From: Candidatus Omnitrophica bacterium CG22_combo_CG10-13_8_21_14_all_43_16
GTDB lineage: Bacteria; Omnitrophota; Gorgyraeia; Gorgyraeales; Gorgyraeaceae
Assembly: GCA_002771475.1 (NCBI GenBank)
Contig: PCTH01000062.1
Span: forward strand, 1-36,079
Direction of reading: 5' to 3'
DNA: 36,079 bases
Shown here piece by piece: positions 23,818-32,748 of the stretch. Position numbers and translations under genes: made by a program. Numbering within the stretch: the first letter of the stretch is position 1; the number at the start of each line of letters is the position of its first letter. A model generated the notes under the pieces. That model did no database searches. It was not told where the DNA came from and saw only the letters and a list, made by a program, of their open reading frames with translations.

Positions 23818-24453
23818 ATGAGCTGCAAAAAAATGGATAGAGCGCAGATAAAAAATATAATAGAAGCGATGCTTTTTGTGAGCGACAAGCCTTTATACTT
23901 AAGCGAGATTAAAAATGTCCTGGAAGGGCCGGACGCAAATGAAACAAAGGAAGTCATTACTGAATTAGCCGGAGAATACGAGAAACAAACCAGCGCGCTC
24001 AGGATAAAAGAGATAGCTGGCGGCTATCAGATCGTGACTGATCCTGTGCTTGCCCCGTGGCTCAAAAAGTTATACAAAACAGCAGGCGCTGACAGGCTTT
24101 CGGGCCCTAGCCTGGAGACCCTGGCTATAATAGCGTATAAACAGCCGACCACAAAACCTGAGATAGAGGCGATAAGAGGGGTTAATGTGGACGGGGTATT
24201 GAAAACCCTGATAGAGAAAAATCTGGTGAAGATTTTAGGCCGGAGGGAAACAGTCGGGTGCCCTATTATTTATGGAACTACCCAGGAGTTCCTGCAGTAT
24301 TTTGGTTTAAATTCTCTTCAGGAATTGCCAAAACTGGAAGAGTTTAATTTTACCGAGAAAGACATAGAATTACCGGAGCATTTTAAAAAAGAAGAGGAAG
24401 CAGGGCAGCAAGAAGGAGGGAATACCGATGTCCAGACTAGCGGAACTTCGTAA
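23818..24453 (+). CDS. scpB: Segregation and condensation protein B
   Basis: Winged-helix partner of ScpA in the SMC complex. Family sequence is clear: IIEAMLFVSDKPLYLSEI, AGGYQIVTDPVLAPWLK, LSGPSLETLAIIAYKQPTTKPEIEAIRGVNVDGVLKTLIEKNLVKILGR. About 211 aa. The ORF track begins one codon earlier at GTG 23815; ATG 23818 or ATG 23833 (MDRAQIKN) are equally possible. None has a good ribosome site because the hairpin ends only 8 bases before 23818. Its 3' end overlaps pheA by 26 bases. Confidence 0.94.
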   Translation: MSCKKMDRAQIKNIIEAMLFVSDKPLYLSEIKNVLEGPDANETKEVITELAGEYEKQTSALRIKEIAGGYQIVTDPVLAPWLKKLYKTAGADRLSGPSLETLAIIAYKQPTTKPEIEAIRGVNVDGVLKTLIEKNLVKILGRRETVGCPIIYGTTQEFLQYFGLNSLQELPKLEEFNFTEKDIELPEHFKKEEEAGQQEGGNTDVQTSGTS

Positions 24454-25492
24454 AAAAATAAACGAGACAGACAAAAAAATAATCTCATTGTTAAACGACA
24501 GGGCGGCTGTAGCGAAACATATAGGCAAGATTAAAAAAGAAGCCGGGGTTAATATCTATGCGCCTGAGAGGGAAGTGGAGATCTACGAGAATATAATAAA
24601 AGAGAACAAGGGCCCTTTGCCCAATAAGGCGCTTTTTGCCATATACAGAGAGGTGATGTCAGGCTCTCTGGGCCTGGAGAAAAAATTAAAGATAGCGTAT
24701 CTCGGGCCTGAGGCCACATTCACGCACCAGGCAGGGATAAAGAAATTCGGCTCAAATGTAGAATTTTATGCCTGCCCTACAATAACTGATGTTTTCAGAG
24801 AAGTGGAGGCTGGAAGGTCGCACTACGGAGTTGTGCCCGTGGAGAATTCAACAGAAGGCATGATAAGCCATACCCTGGACATGTTTGTAAACTCTGATTT
24901 AAAGATCTGTTCTGAGATCATGCTTGAGATTTCGCATAATCTTTTAGGCAAGGGCAATATTAAAGCCGTAAAAAAGATTTATTCAAAGCAGGAGGTATTC
25001 GGCCAGTGCAGGTTATGGCTGGAGATAAATATGCAGGGCATAGCCCTGATGGAGGTATCTTCTACAAGCAAGGCTGCGGAGATCGTTTCGCAGGAAAAAA
25101 ATTCAGCTGCCATAGCGAGCGCGCTGGCGGCTAAAAAATACAGGCTGAATACGCTTGCCAAAGATATAGAAGATAATCCGAATAATGTCACGAGGTTTCT
25201 TGTGATAGGAGGGTCTATGCCGCGGCCTACAAAAAAAGACAAGACGTCTATAATGTTTTCAGTTAAGGACAAGGTGGGCGCATTGCACGACATACTCGTG
25301 CCTTTCAAGAAATACAGGATAAATCTTACCAAGATTGAATCCAGGCCTTCCAAGAGAAAATCGTGGGAGTACTATTTCTTTGTGGATATATCCGGCCACT
25401 CGGAAAATCAGAATGTAAAAAAGGCGTTAAGTGAACTTGAAAAGCATTGTTCGCTTTTAAAGATACTGGGTTCTTACCCGGTAGGGATATGA
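24428..25492 (+). CDS. pheA: Bifunctional chorismate mutase / prephenate dehydratase (P-protein)
   Basis: Converts chorismate to prephenate and then phenylpyruvate for phenylalanine. The 354-aa protein has an AroQ-type chorismate mutase domain (LAELRKKINETDKKIISLLNDRAAVAKHIGKIKK, 1-~85), prephenate dehydratase (IAYLGPEATFTHQAG, VPVENSTEGMISHTLDMF, NNVTRFLVIGG) and a C-terminal ACT domain (GALHDILVPFKKYRINLTKIESRP), the usual site of phenylalanine feedback. An AAGGAGGG site lies 7 bases before ATG, inside the scpB end. It opens the aromatic block pheA-hisC-aroF-tyrA. Confidence 0.97.
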   Translation: MSRLAELRKKINETDKKIISLLNDRAAVAKHIGKIKKEAGVNIYAPEREVEIYENIIKENKGPLPNKALFAIYREVMSGSLGLEKKLKIAYLGPEATFTHQAGIKKFGSNVEFYACPTITDVFREVEAGRSHYGVVPVENSTEGMISHTLDMFVNSDLKICSEIMLEISHNLLGKGNIKAVKKIYSKQEVFGQCRLWLEINMQGIALMEVSSTSKAAEIVSQEKNSAAIASALAAKKYRLNTLAKDIEDNPNNVTRFLVIGGSMPRPTKKDKTSIMFSVKDKVGALHDILVPFKKYRINLTKIESRPSKRKSWEYYFFVDISGHSENQNVKKALSELEKHCSLLKILGSYPVGI

Positions 25493-25493
25493 T

Positions 25494-26579
25494 ATGGGCA
25501 TAGTTCCGCGAAAAGCAGTTTTAAGCGCAAAGCCATATCAGCCAGGCAAACCTATTGAAGAGGTAAAAAGGGAATTAGGTTTGAGGGATGTTATTAAGAT
25601 GGCTTCCAATGAAAATCCATTGGGCCCGTCTCCGAAGGCTGTGAAGGCCATCAAAAAATACGCAGGCCTTATAAACAGGTATCCTGAGGGAGGGTGTTTT
25701 TATCTGCGCCAGGCTATTGCCAGGAAATTGAAAATAAAGCCCGAGCAGATTATTTTTGGTAACGGCTCTGATGAGCTTATCGGGCTGACGCTGAGGGCCT
25801 TTGTGGAAGAAGGGGGAGAAGTGATCGTGGCAAGCCCTACTTTTCTCATGTATGAAGTGGCTTCTATCGTGCATGGGGCAAAGATAAAGATTATTCCGAC
25901 GCGTTATTTTAAATATGATTTAAAGGCGATAAAGCACGCAATAACCAAAAATACAAAGGCTATCTTTATAGCTAATCCAGATAATCCGAACGGCACTTAT
26001 GTGTCAAAATATGAACTTGAGGATTTTTTAAAGGGACTGCCTCAAAATATAATAGTTTTTCTGGATGAGGCATATTTTGAATTTGCGGAAGAACAGGATT
26101 ATCCAAACGGGCTTGATTACGTCGGTAAAAATAATATTATCGTAACCAGGACATTTTCAAAGGCGTACGGCCTTGCGGGATTAAGGGTTGGGTACGGCAT
26201 ATCAAGCCCTGAAATAATAAGATATATGGAGGCGGTGAGAGAACCTTTCAATGTGAATTCCCTGGCTCAAGCAGGCGCCATAGGAGCCCTTAAGGATAAG
26301 GATTTTTTGGCAAAGGCTAAAAAAGTAGTGAGGGAAGGCAAGAAATTTATATATTCGGAGTTAAAGGTAATAGGCATAAGGTATGTACCTAGCGTTACCA
26401 ATTTTATACTGATAGAGCTTGGGCCTAAATCAGGAGAGGTTGCGGGAAAGCTTCTAAAAAAAGGCGTGATTGTAAGAAATATGAAGGCATGGGGGTTAGG
26501 GAATTTCATACGCGTGACTATCGGCAAAAAAGAGGAGAATAAGAGATTTGTCAAAGAGTTAAAGAAAATAATAATATAG
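25494..26579 (+). CDS. hisC: HisC-family aminotransferase, probably aromatic amino-acid aminotransferase
   Basis: PLP-dependent fold-type I aminotransferase of the histidinol-phosphate aminotransferase family, 361 aa. Motifs are MASNENPLGPSPKA, RYPEGGCFYLRQAIA, GNGSDELI, NPDNPNGTYV, FLDEAYFEFA, and SKAYGLAGLRVGYG with the PLP lysine K223. It starts 2 bases after pheA and lies between pheA and the DAHP synthase, so I infer that it makes phenylalanine and tyrosine from their keto acids. HisC is known to do this in some bacteria. A role in histidine synthesis cannot be excluded. Confidence 0.93.
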   Translation: MGIVPRKAVLSAKPYQPGKPIEEVKRELGLRDVIKMASNENPLGPSPKAVKAIKKYAGLINRYPEGGCFYLRQAIARKLKIKPEQIIFGNGSDELIGLTLRAFVEEGGEVIVASPTFLMYEVASIVHGAKIKIIPTRYFKYDLKAIKHAITKNTKAIFIANPDNPNGTYVSKYELEDFLKGLPQNIIVFLDEAYFEFAEEQDYPNGLDYVGKNNIIVTRTFSKAYGLAGLRVGYGISSPEIIRYMEAVREPFNVNSLAQAGAIGALKDKDFLAKAKKVVREGKKFIYSELKVIGIRYVPSVTNFILIELGPKSGEVAGKLLKKGVIVRNMKAWGLGNFIRVTIGKKEENKRFVKELKKIII

Positions 26580-26589
26580 GGGGATTTAA

Positions 26590-27603
26590 ATGATCATAGT
26601 TTTGCGTCCTGACGCTACAAAAAAACAAATAGACCACTTAATTAATAAGGTTAAAAAACTCGGCTTAAAGCCCATGGTTTCAAGGGGCGTAGAGCGCACT
26701 ATTATAGGAGTTATAGGCGAGGAAGATGCCTTGAGGGTCCAGCCTTTGGAGGCTTTTCCGGGCGTTGAAAAGGTAATGCCTATCCTTAAGCCTTACAAGC
26801 TTGTGTCCAGAGAGTTTAGATCCGAAAATAGTATTATAGATGTGGATGGCGTAAAAATAGGCGGCAAGAAGATAGTGGTTATGGCCGGGCCATGCTCAGT
26901 GGAAAGCTTTGAAATGCTCCTTGAAACAGGGAAAAATGTTAAAAAAGCGGGCGCCTCTATTTTAAGAGGAGGGGCATTCAAACCCAGGAGTTCTCCCTAC
27001 AGTTTTCAGGGCCTGGGGGAAGAAGGCCTTAAGTTCCTGAAAGATGTTAAAAAAGAAACAGGTTTGAAGATTGTCACAGAAGTAATGGATACAAGGGATG
27101 TGCGTATGGTTGAAAAATACGCGGATATCCTGCAGGTTGGCGCGAGAAACATGCAGAATTTTAATTTACTTAAAGAGGTAGGTATTTCCAAAAAACCCGT
27201 GCTTTTAAAAAGAGGCATGTCGGCTACAATAAAGGAATTTTTGATGTCAGCTGAATATGTCCTTGCGGCGGGGAATTTTAACTGCATACTTTGCGAAAGG
27301 GGCATACGGACATTTGAAGACGCTACGAGATTTACCCTTGACCTGAACGCAGTGCCGCTCATTAAACAGCTGAGCCATCTGCCTGTTGTCGTAGACCCGA
27401 GCCACGGTACGGGCAAATGGGATCTTGTGGAGCCGATGGCAAAGGCAGCGATTGCGGCTGGAGCAGATGGGCTTATGATAGAGGTTCACCCGAATCCTGA
27501 GGAGGCGTTTAGTGACGGAGAACAATCTCTGGTGCCCAGCAGGTTTAAAGAGATGATGAAGGAACTTAAACTTGTAGCCAAGGCAGTTAACCGAGAAATA
27601 TAA
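26590..27603 (+). CDS. aroF: 3-deoxy-D-arabino-heptulosonate 7-phosphate synthase
   Basis: First step of the shikimate pathway (PEP + erythrose-4-P to DAHP). The 337-aa protein has an N-terminal ferredoxin-like regulatory domain ([21 protein letters not shown], 1-~75), as in Thermotoga-type DAHP synthases, and a barrel with [47 protein letters not shown] and DPSHGTGKW. The N-terminal domain is the known site of tyrosine feedback in such enzymes. It is preceded by a GGGGGA ribosome site. Confidence 0.96.
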   Translation: MIIVLRPDATKKQIDHLINKVKKLGLKPMVSRGVERTIIGVIGEEDALRVQPLEAFPGVEKVMPILKPYKLVSREFRSENSIIDVDGVKIGGKKIVVMAGPCSVESFEMLLETGKNVKKAGASILRGGAFKPRSSPYSFQGLGEEGLKFLKDVKKETGLKIVTEVMDTRDVRMVEKYADILQVGARNMQNFNLLKEVGISKKPVLLKRGMSATIKEFLMSAEYVLAAGNFNCILCERGIRTFEDATRFTLDLNAVPLIKQLSHLPVVVDPSHGTGKWDLVEPMAKAAIAAGADGLMIEVHPNPEEAFSDGEQSLVPSRFKEMMKELKLVAKAVNREI

Positions 27604-27617
27604 CAAAACGAATAAAA

Positions 27618-28445
27618 ATGTTTAATAGAGTGACAATCATAGGGTTAGGGCTGATTGGCGGGTCGCTGTGCCTTGCAATAAAAGAAAAAAGGCTTGCGAA
27701 AGAGATTGTAGGGGTGTCTAGAAGAAAGAGCACTATTGATAAGGCAGTTAAGAATAGGGTAGCGGATTTTGCAACGTTAAATCTGAAAGATGGAGTGAAG
27801 GATTCAGACCTGGTTATTATCACAACGCCTGTTTTTAAAATAGTTGATATCGCTAAAAAAATAGCGCCATTTTTAAAAAAAGGCGCTATAGTCACTGATG
27901 CGGGCAGTACAAAAAAGCACATAGTTGAGAATATAGAGAAAGCCAGATTAAAAGACATGGATTTTGTAGGAAGCCATCCTATTGCAGGTTCTGAAAAATC
28001 AGGCATTAAGCATGCGGATAAAGATTTGTTTAAGGGCGCGTATTGTATCGTAACAGAGGCAAAAAATAAAAGCGCCCTCAATAAGGTTAAAAAGTTTTGG
28101 GCATCCATAGGGATGAAGGTAATAGTGATGCCTGCGCAGTCGCATGATAAACTGCTTTCAAAGATAAGCCATCTGCCGCATGCGTTAGCTGTGAGCCTGG
28201 TAAATACTGCAGCCGGGAACGGGTTAGATCTTGCGGCGGGCGGTTTTAAGGATACTACGAGAATTGCTTCAGGCGAACCGGAATTATGGCAGGATATATT
28301 TTTGACTAATAGAGGGAATCTGATAAGAGATATCAATATCCTGAAAAAAGAATTATCAAAGATAGAGGAAGTTTTGAAAAGCAATAATAGCCGGAAACTG
28401 CTCGGGCTATTAAAGAAAGCCAAGTCTATCAGAGATTCTTTGTAA
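27618..28445 (+). CDS. tyrA: Prephenate dehydrogenase
   Basis: Oxidative decarboxylation of prephenate to 4-hydroxyphenylpyruvate for tyrosine. 275 aa with an N-terminal Rossmann fold (VTIIGLGLIGGSLCLAI), TDAGSTKKHIVENI, GSHPIAGSEKSGI and SHLPHALAVSLVN, all typical. The gene has no ACT domain, so feedback must act elsewhere. Its stop overlaps the start of plsC (TAATG). Confidence 0.96.
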   Translation: MFNRVTIIGLGLIGGSLCLAIKEKRLAKEIVGVSRRKSTIDKAVKNRVADFATLNLKDGVKDSDLVIITTPVFKIVDIAKKIAPFLKKGAIVTDAGSTKKHIVENIEKARLKDMDFVGSHPIAGSEKSGIKHADKDLFKGAYCIVTEAKNKSALNKVKKFWASIGMKVIVMPAQSHDKLLSKISHLPHALAVSLVNTAAGNGLDLAAGGFKDTTRIASGEPELWQDIFLTNRGNLIRDINILKKELSKIEEVLKSNNSRKLLGLLKKAKSIRDSL

Positions 28446-29047
28446 TGATATATTTTATTTCCAGAAATATATTAAAGCTGTTCTTTAAAATATTTTTCAG
28501 GCTGAAGATAGTGGGTTCTGCAAATTGCCCGAAGACCGGGCCGCTGATTATCGCACCGAACCATACAAGTTTTCTTGATCCTTTAATAGCTGGGTTTGCA
28601 GTGCCTCGGCCATTAAATTTTATGGCGCGCAGGAGCCTTTTTAAGAATAAGTTCTTTGGCAATATTATAAAGTCAGTGAACGCGTTTCCTTTAAAAAGGG
28701 AAGGCGCGGATGTGGGCGCGATGAGGCTGGCAATAGATAAATTATGCCAAGGCAAAGCGGTTTTAATTTTCCCTGAAGGAACGCGGTCAAAAGACGGGAA
28801 TCTCGGAGAGCCAAGGGCTGGCATAGGGTTTCTGGCAGCCAGTTCAGGGGCAAACATATTGCCGTGCTATATAAAAGGCCCCAGGGAAGCCTTACCTAAA
28901 GGAGCTATTTTTCCGAGGTTTAAGAAGATAACGGTGTATGTAGGGAAGCCTCTAAAAATGGATAAGAATAAATCTGAAAAAGAATATTACATGCAGATTG
29001 CCGAAGATACCATGGCGGCAATCAAGGATTTAAAAAACAAGGCATAA
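28445..29047 (+). CDS. plsC: 1-acyl-sn-glycerol-3-phosphate acyltransferase
   Basis: Transfers an acyl chain to lysophosphatidic acid at the membrane in phospholipid synthesis. The 200-aa protein has an N-terminal hydrophobic/amphipathic segment, the HX4D motif in APNHTSFLDPLIAG, and FPEGTRSKDG as the substrate-binding motif. In many bacteria cmk-plsC-ispH-rpsA form a cluster; here cmk is missing and tyrA takes its place. Confidence 0.93.
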   Translation: MIYFISRNILKLFFKIFFRLKIVGSANCPKTGPLIIAPNHTSFLDPLIAGFAVPRPLNFMARRSLFKNKFFGNIIKSVNAFPLKREGADVGAMRLAIDKLCQGKAVLIFPEGTRSKDGNLGEPRAGIGFLAASSGANILPCYIKGPREALPKGAIFPRFKKITVYVGKPLKMDKNKSEKEYYMQIAEDTMAAIKDLKNKA

Positions 29048-29084
29048 CAACTGGAAAATCGACAATGTTGAATTGTTGGTGAAG

Positions 29085-29888
29085 ATGAAGATTAAGGTAG
29101 CCAGGTGCGCGGGGTTTTGTTTCGGAGTAAAACGGGCGATAAATATCGTTGAAGGCGCCTTGAGAGGATTGAAGGATGGGGAGAAGATTTATTCGCTTGG
29201 CGCGCTGATACACAATCCGCAGGTGGTAGAAGAACTTTTTAAAAAAGGGCTTCGCGTAGCCGCCAGGCCGGAGAAGATAAAGAGCGGGACAGTAATAATA
29301 TCATCGCACGGCGCGCCCGCAGAGGTGCTGGAAGAAATAAAGAAAAAGAAAGTACAGCTCATTGACGCGACCTGCCCTTTTGTAAAATACGCGCAAAATA
29401 TCGTAAGGAAGTTGAAAAAAGATGGCTACAGGATAATAATAGTGGGTGACAGCGCTCATCCGGAAGTAAGGGCGCTGAATAGCATTGCTGGAAAGAGCAA
29501 GAGATCGAAAAAGCTCGGCATTATCTCGCAGACAACGCAGAGTAAGGTTAACTATATAAAGGAGATTCAAAAGATACTGAACAAGGACTTCAGCGAAGTA
29601 AAGATTTTTAACACAATCTGTAGCGATACATCAAAAAGGCAATCAGCGACCCGCGGCCTTTTAAAGGACTGCGATTTGATGATAGTTATAGGCGGAAAAA
29701 ATAGCGCCAATACAAAGCGGCTCTGGCAGATTTGCAAAGAAAGCGGGGTGGACAGTTTCCATATTGAAACAGAGCCGGAATTAAAAAAGGGTTGGTTTAA
29801 AGGAAAGAGCTGTATAGGAATTACAAGCGGGGCATCAACACCGGATTCAATGGTGAAAAAAATCATAGAAAGAATAAGGAGGTTTTAA
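29085..29888 (+). CDS. ispH: 4-hydroxy-3-methylbut-2-enyl diphosphate reductase
   Basis: Last step of the MEP isoprenoid pathway, making IPP and DMAPP with a [4Fe-4S] cluster. The three cluster cysteines are in AGFCFGVKRAI, DATCPFV and TICSDTSKRQ. SSHGAP, GDSAHPEV and GITSGASTPDSMV are family segments. I place the start at ATG 29085 (MKIKVARCAGFCFG), the usual N-terminus. The ORF track starts at TTG 29073, adding four residues. A GGTGAAG lies close before ATG. Confidence 0.95.
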   Translation: MKIKVARCAGFCFGVKRAINIVEGALRGLKDGEKIYSLGALIHNPQVVEELFKKGLRVAARPEKIKSGTVIISSHGAPAEVLEEIKKKKVQLIDATCPFVKYAQNIVRKLKKDGYRIIIVGDSAHPEVRALNSIAGKSKRSKKLGIISQTTQSKVNYIKEIQKILNKDFSEVKIFNTICSDTSKRQSATRGLLKDCDLMIVIGGKNSANTKRLWQICKESGVDSFHIETEPELKKGWFKGKSCIGITSGASTPDSMVKKIIERIRRF

Positions 29889-29893
29889 AAATC

Positions 29894-31486
29894 ATGGATA
29901 AAGAGTTGAAACAGAAAAAAGAGACGCAGGAAGTATTTAATCTGGAAGAGGCTTATGGCAAAACATTCAGGCGCCTGAGCGAGGGCGATATAGTAAAAGG
30001 CAAGGTGTTCGCTATAGGCGTTAAAGATGTCTATATCGACCTGGGTTATAAATCCGAAGGGATTATAACCCTGGGAGAGCTCAAAGACATCGTGGATCTG
30101 AAAATCGGAGATGAATTTGATGTATTCGTGGAATCCAAGGAAAACGAGGATGGGCTTATCACTGTTTCCAGGCGCAAGGCAGAAAATATGCAGGGCTGGG
30201 ATAGGATTTCCGCCACTTATAAAGAAGGGGATTTTATAGAGGGCAAGGTCTCCAGAAAGGTTAAAGGCGGTTTGATGGTAGACGTGGGCATCGAGGCATT
30301 TTTGCCTGCTTCTCTTGTGGCCCTGAAAGGGTTTGGCAATGTGAATCAGCTGGTAGGCCAGACACTTTTATTCAAGATCGTGAAAATGAATAAGCCGAGA
30401 AAAAATATAGTAGTCTCAAGAAAAGACGCTATAATGAAGGAAAGAGAAACTGTAAAGACCAAGGTTTTAGGGGAGTTAAAAATAGGGGAACTCCGCAAAG
30501 GCCTTGTAAAAAATATCACTGATTTCGGAGTGTTCGTGGATCTGGGGGGAGTGGACGGGCTTCTGCACATAACTGATATGAGCTGGGGCAGGATCTCTCA
30601 TCCGAGCGAGATGGTAGCAATAGGCGATACTATAGAGGTAGTGATATTGAATTTTGACAAAGAGAGCATGAAGGTTTCTCTGGGCCTGAAGCAGAAGACA
30701 GAGAATCCATGGAAGGATATTAAAAATAAATTTCCTGTGGGCACAAGGATTAAAGGCAAGGTTGTAAATATTATGCCTTACGGCGCGTTTGTGGAGCTTG
30801 AAAAAGGCGTGGAAGGCCTTGTGCACGTTTCAGAGCTTTCCTGGACAGTAAGGGTAAACAATCCGCAGGATGTGCTTGCAATAGGGGATACGGTGGAAGC
30901 GGTTGTTTTAAGCGTGGATAGCTCGGGCCAGAAAATATCCCTTGGCGTAAAGCAGATAGAGTCTAATCCATGGCTGGAGATAAAAGAAAAATTTTCTACC
31001 GGCATGAAAGTGGAAGGCAAGGTCAGGAACCTGACAGACTATGGAGCGTTTATAGAGATAGAAGGCGCCATAGAAGGCTTTGTCCATATAAATGACATGT
31101 CATGGACCAAGAAGATAAACAACCCGAAAGAGTATCTTAAAAAAGGCCAGAAGCTGGACGTAATGATCCTGGCGGTGGACGCTGAGAACCAGAAGATATC
31201 TCTGGGCATAAAACAAATAACCTCTGATCCGTGGTCTGAGATTATGAAAAAGTATTCTCTTGGCACAACAGTCGAGGGGATTATTACAAAGATTACCAGC
31301 TTCGGGCTTTTTGTGGAACTCGAAAAAGACCTGGAAGGGCTTGTGCATATATCCGAGCTGGATATGGAGCCTTCCGGAAATCTGGAAGAATCCTATAAAG
31401 CCGGCGATAAGATCACGGCTATTGTTATAAAGGTTGATGATCTGGAGCGGAAGATCAGGCTGAGCATCAAAAAGACAAAAGAATGA
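29894..31486 (+). CDS. rpsA: Ribosomal protein S1
   Basis: mRNA-binding protein of the 30S subunit. The 530-aa protein has six S1 domains, approximately 30-97, 110-180, 195-266, 283-353, 370-440 and 457-527. The last four carry the clear pattern ([55 protein letters not shown] and so on). The first two are more divergent, as usual for the ribosome-binding repeats. AGGAGG lies 11 bases before ATG and overlaps the end of ispH. Confidence 0.97.
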   Translation: MDKELKQKKETQEVFNLEEAYGKTFRRLSEGDIVKGKVFAIGVKDVYIDLGYKSEGIITLGELKDIVDLKIGDEFDVFVESKENEDGLITVSRRKAENMQGWDRISATYKEGDFIEGKVSRKVKGGLMVDVGIEAFLPASLVALKGFGNVNQLVGQTLLFKIVKMNKPRKNIVVSRKDAIMKERETVKTKVLGELKIGELRKGLVKNITDFGVFVDLGGVDGLLHITDMSWGRISHPSEMVAIGDTIEVVILNFDKESMKVSLGLKQKTENPWKDIKNKFPVGTRIKGKVVNIMPYGAFVELEKGVEGLVHVSELSWTVRVNNPQDVLAIGDTVEAVVLSVDSSGQKISLGVKQIESNPWLEIKEKFSTGMKVEGKVRNLTDYGAFIEIEGAIEGFVHINDMSWTKKINNPKEYLKKGQKLDVMILAVDAENQKISLGIKQITSDPWSEIMKKYSLGTTVEGIITKITSFGLFVELEKDLEGLVHISELDMEPSGNLEESYKAGDKITAIVIKVDDLERKIRLSIKKTKE

Positions 31487-31487
31487 T

Positions 31488-32654
31488 ATGGAAATAAAGA
31501 AACAGCTGGAAATAATCAAGCGCGGGACAGTTGAGATAATCTCTGAAAAAGAGCTTATCGTAAAGCTAGAGAAGAACAGGCCGCTCGTGGTCAAGGCCGG
31601 TTTTGACCCGAGCGCGCCTGATATTCATCTGGGCCATACTGTAATACTACGCAAGCTTAAACATTTTCAGGATCTCGGCCATAAAGTGGTTTTTCTCATA
31701 GGGGATTTCACCGGAATGATAGGAGACCCTACAGGAAAAAGCGAAATAAGGAAACGGCTCACAGAGGACGAGATTAAAGAAAACGCAAAAACTTACAAGA
31801 AGCAGGTTTTCAAGATCCTGGATGAGAAAACAACAGAGGTTGTATTCAACAGCGCGTGGCTGGCCGGCATGACTCTCAAAGATACGCTTGAACTGGTCGC
31901 GCATGTCACTGTTTCGCAGGTTCTGGCCAGGGCTGACTTCAGCGAACGTTACAAATCAGGCAAGGACATAAGCTTTTTGGAATTCATGTATCCTTTGCTT
32001 CAGGCATATGATTCTGTGGAGCTTAAGGCTGATGTGGAACTCGGAGGAACAGACCAGAAGTTTAATCTTCTGATGGGAAGGGAGCTTCAGAAAGACTTTG
32101 GCCAGGAATCACAGGTAGTCATAATGACGCCTCTTCTTGTGGGGCTTGACGGCGTGAACAAGATGAGCAAGTCCCTCGGCAACCATATAGGCATAGACGA
32201 AAAGCCTGAAGAGATGTTCGGCAAGATCATGTCTATATCGGATGAACTGATGTTTCAGTATTATGAACTTTTGACAGATGAAGGCCTTGACGAGATACGC
32301 AAATTGCATCCGATGGAAGCGAAGAAAAAATTAGCGAAGGATATAGTAAAGCAGTATCACGGAGAAAATCCTGCAGAAGCCGCTTTAAAAGACTTCGAAA
32401 ATAAATTCCAGAAAAGAGACCCGTTTACGGAATTGAAACTTGAGACAAAGCCTTTTAAGCCAAGCCTGGCTGATTTCTTAGTAGGAGAGAAGATATTGCC
32501 CAGCAAAGCCGAATACAAGCGCCTGATAGAGCAGGACGCTATAGAGGTAAACGGAGCCAGGATAAAAGAGATAGATTTTAAGCTGGAACCTTCCAAAGAA
32601 TACTGCATAAAAGTCGGTAAAAAACGCTTCCTGAAAGTTCTATTTAAAGCATAA
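31488..32654 (+). CDS. tyrS: Tyrosyl-tRNA synthetase
   Basis: Class I synthetase, 388 aa. [22 protein letters not shown] holds the HIGH-like motif (HLGH). [26 protein letters not shown] and [13 protein letters not shown] (KMSKS) are clear, and a C-terminal S4 RNA-binding domain follows ([20 protein letters not shown]). It starts one base after the rpsA stop and ends the housekeeping operon. No clear intrinsic terminator follows before the next promoter. Confidence 0.97.
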   Translation: MEIKKQLEIIKRGTVEIISEKELIVKLEKNRPLVVKAGFDPSAPDIHLGHTVILRKLKHFQDLGHKVVFLIGDFTGMIGDPTGKSEIRKRLTEDEIKENAKTYKKQVFKILDEKTTEVVFNSAWLAGMTLKDTLELVAHVTVSQVLARADFSERYKSGKDISFLEFMYPLLQAYDSVELKADVELGGTDQKFNLLMGRELQKDFGQESQVVIMTPLLVGLDGVNKMSKSLGNHIGIDEKPEEMFGKIMSISDELMFQYYELLTDEGLDEIRKLHPMEAKKKLAKDIVKQYHGENPAEAALKDFENKFQKRDPFTELKLETKPFKPSLADFLVGEKILPSKAEYKRLIEQDAIEVNGARIKEIDFKLEPSKEYCIKVGKKRFLKVLFKA

Positions 32655-32670
32655 AAAATTATTCATTTCC

Positions 32671-32699
32671 TTGACAAAAGATTGAATAAATGCTATACT
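32671..32699 (+). promoter_or_regulatory. Sigma70-type promoter of the saccharopine-dehydrogenase-like gene
   Basis: -35 TTGACA (32671-32676), 17-bp spacer, -10 TATACT (32694-32699). TATACTTTTACA is identical to the sequence at the promoter of the giant exported ORF (689-700). Confidence 0.88.
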
Positions 32700-32748
32700 T
32701 TTACAATAGATTTTAAATCATTAATAGCATATCTAACAGGGTAAAATT

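Noticed and set aside
27587-28423. 278-aa antisense ORF opposite tyrA
   Set aside because: Shadow ORF of the clear tyrA gene; composition is Phe/Ser-rich without motifs.
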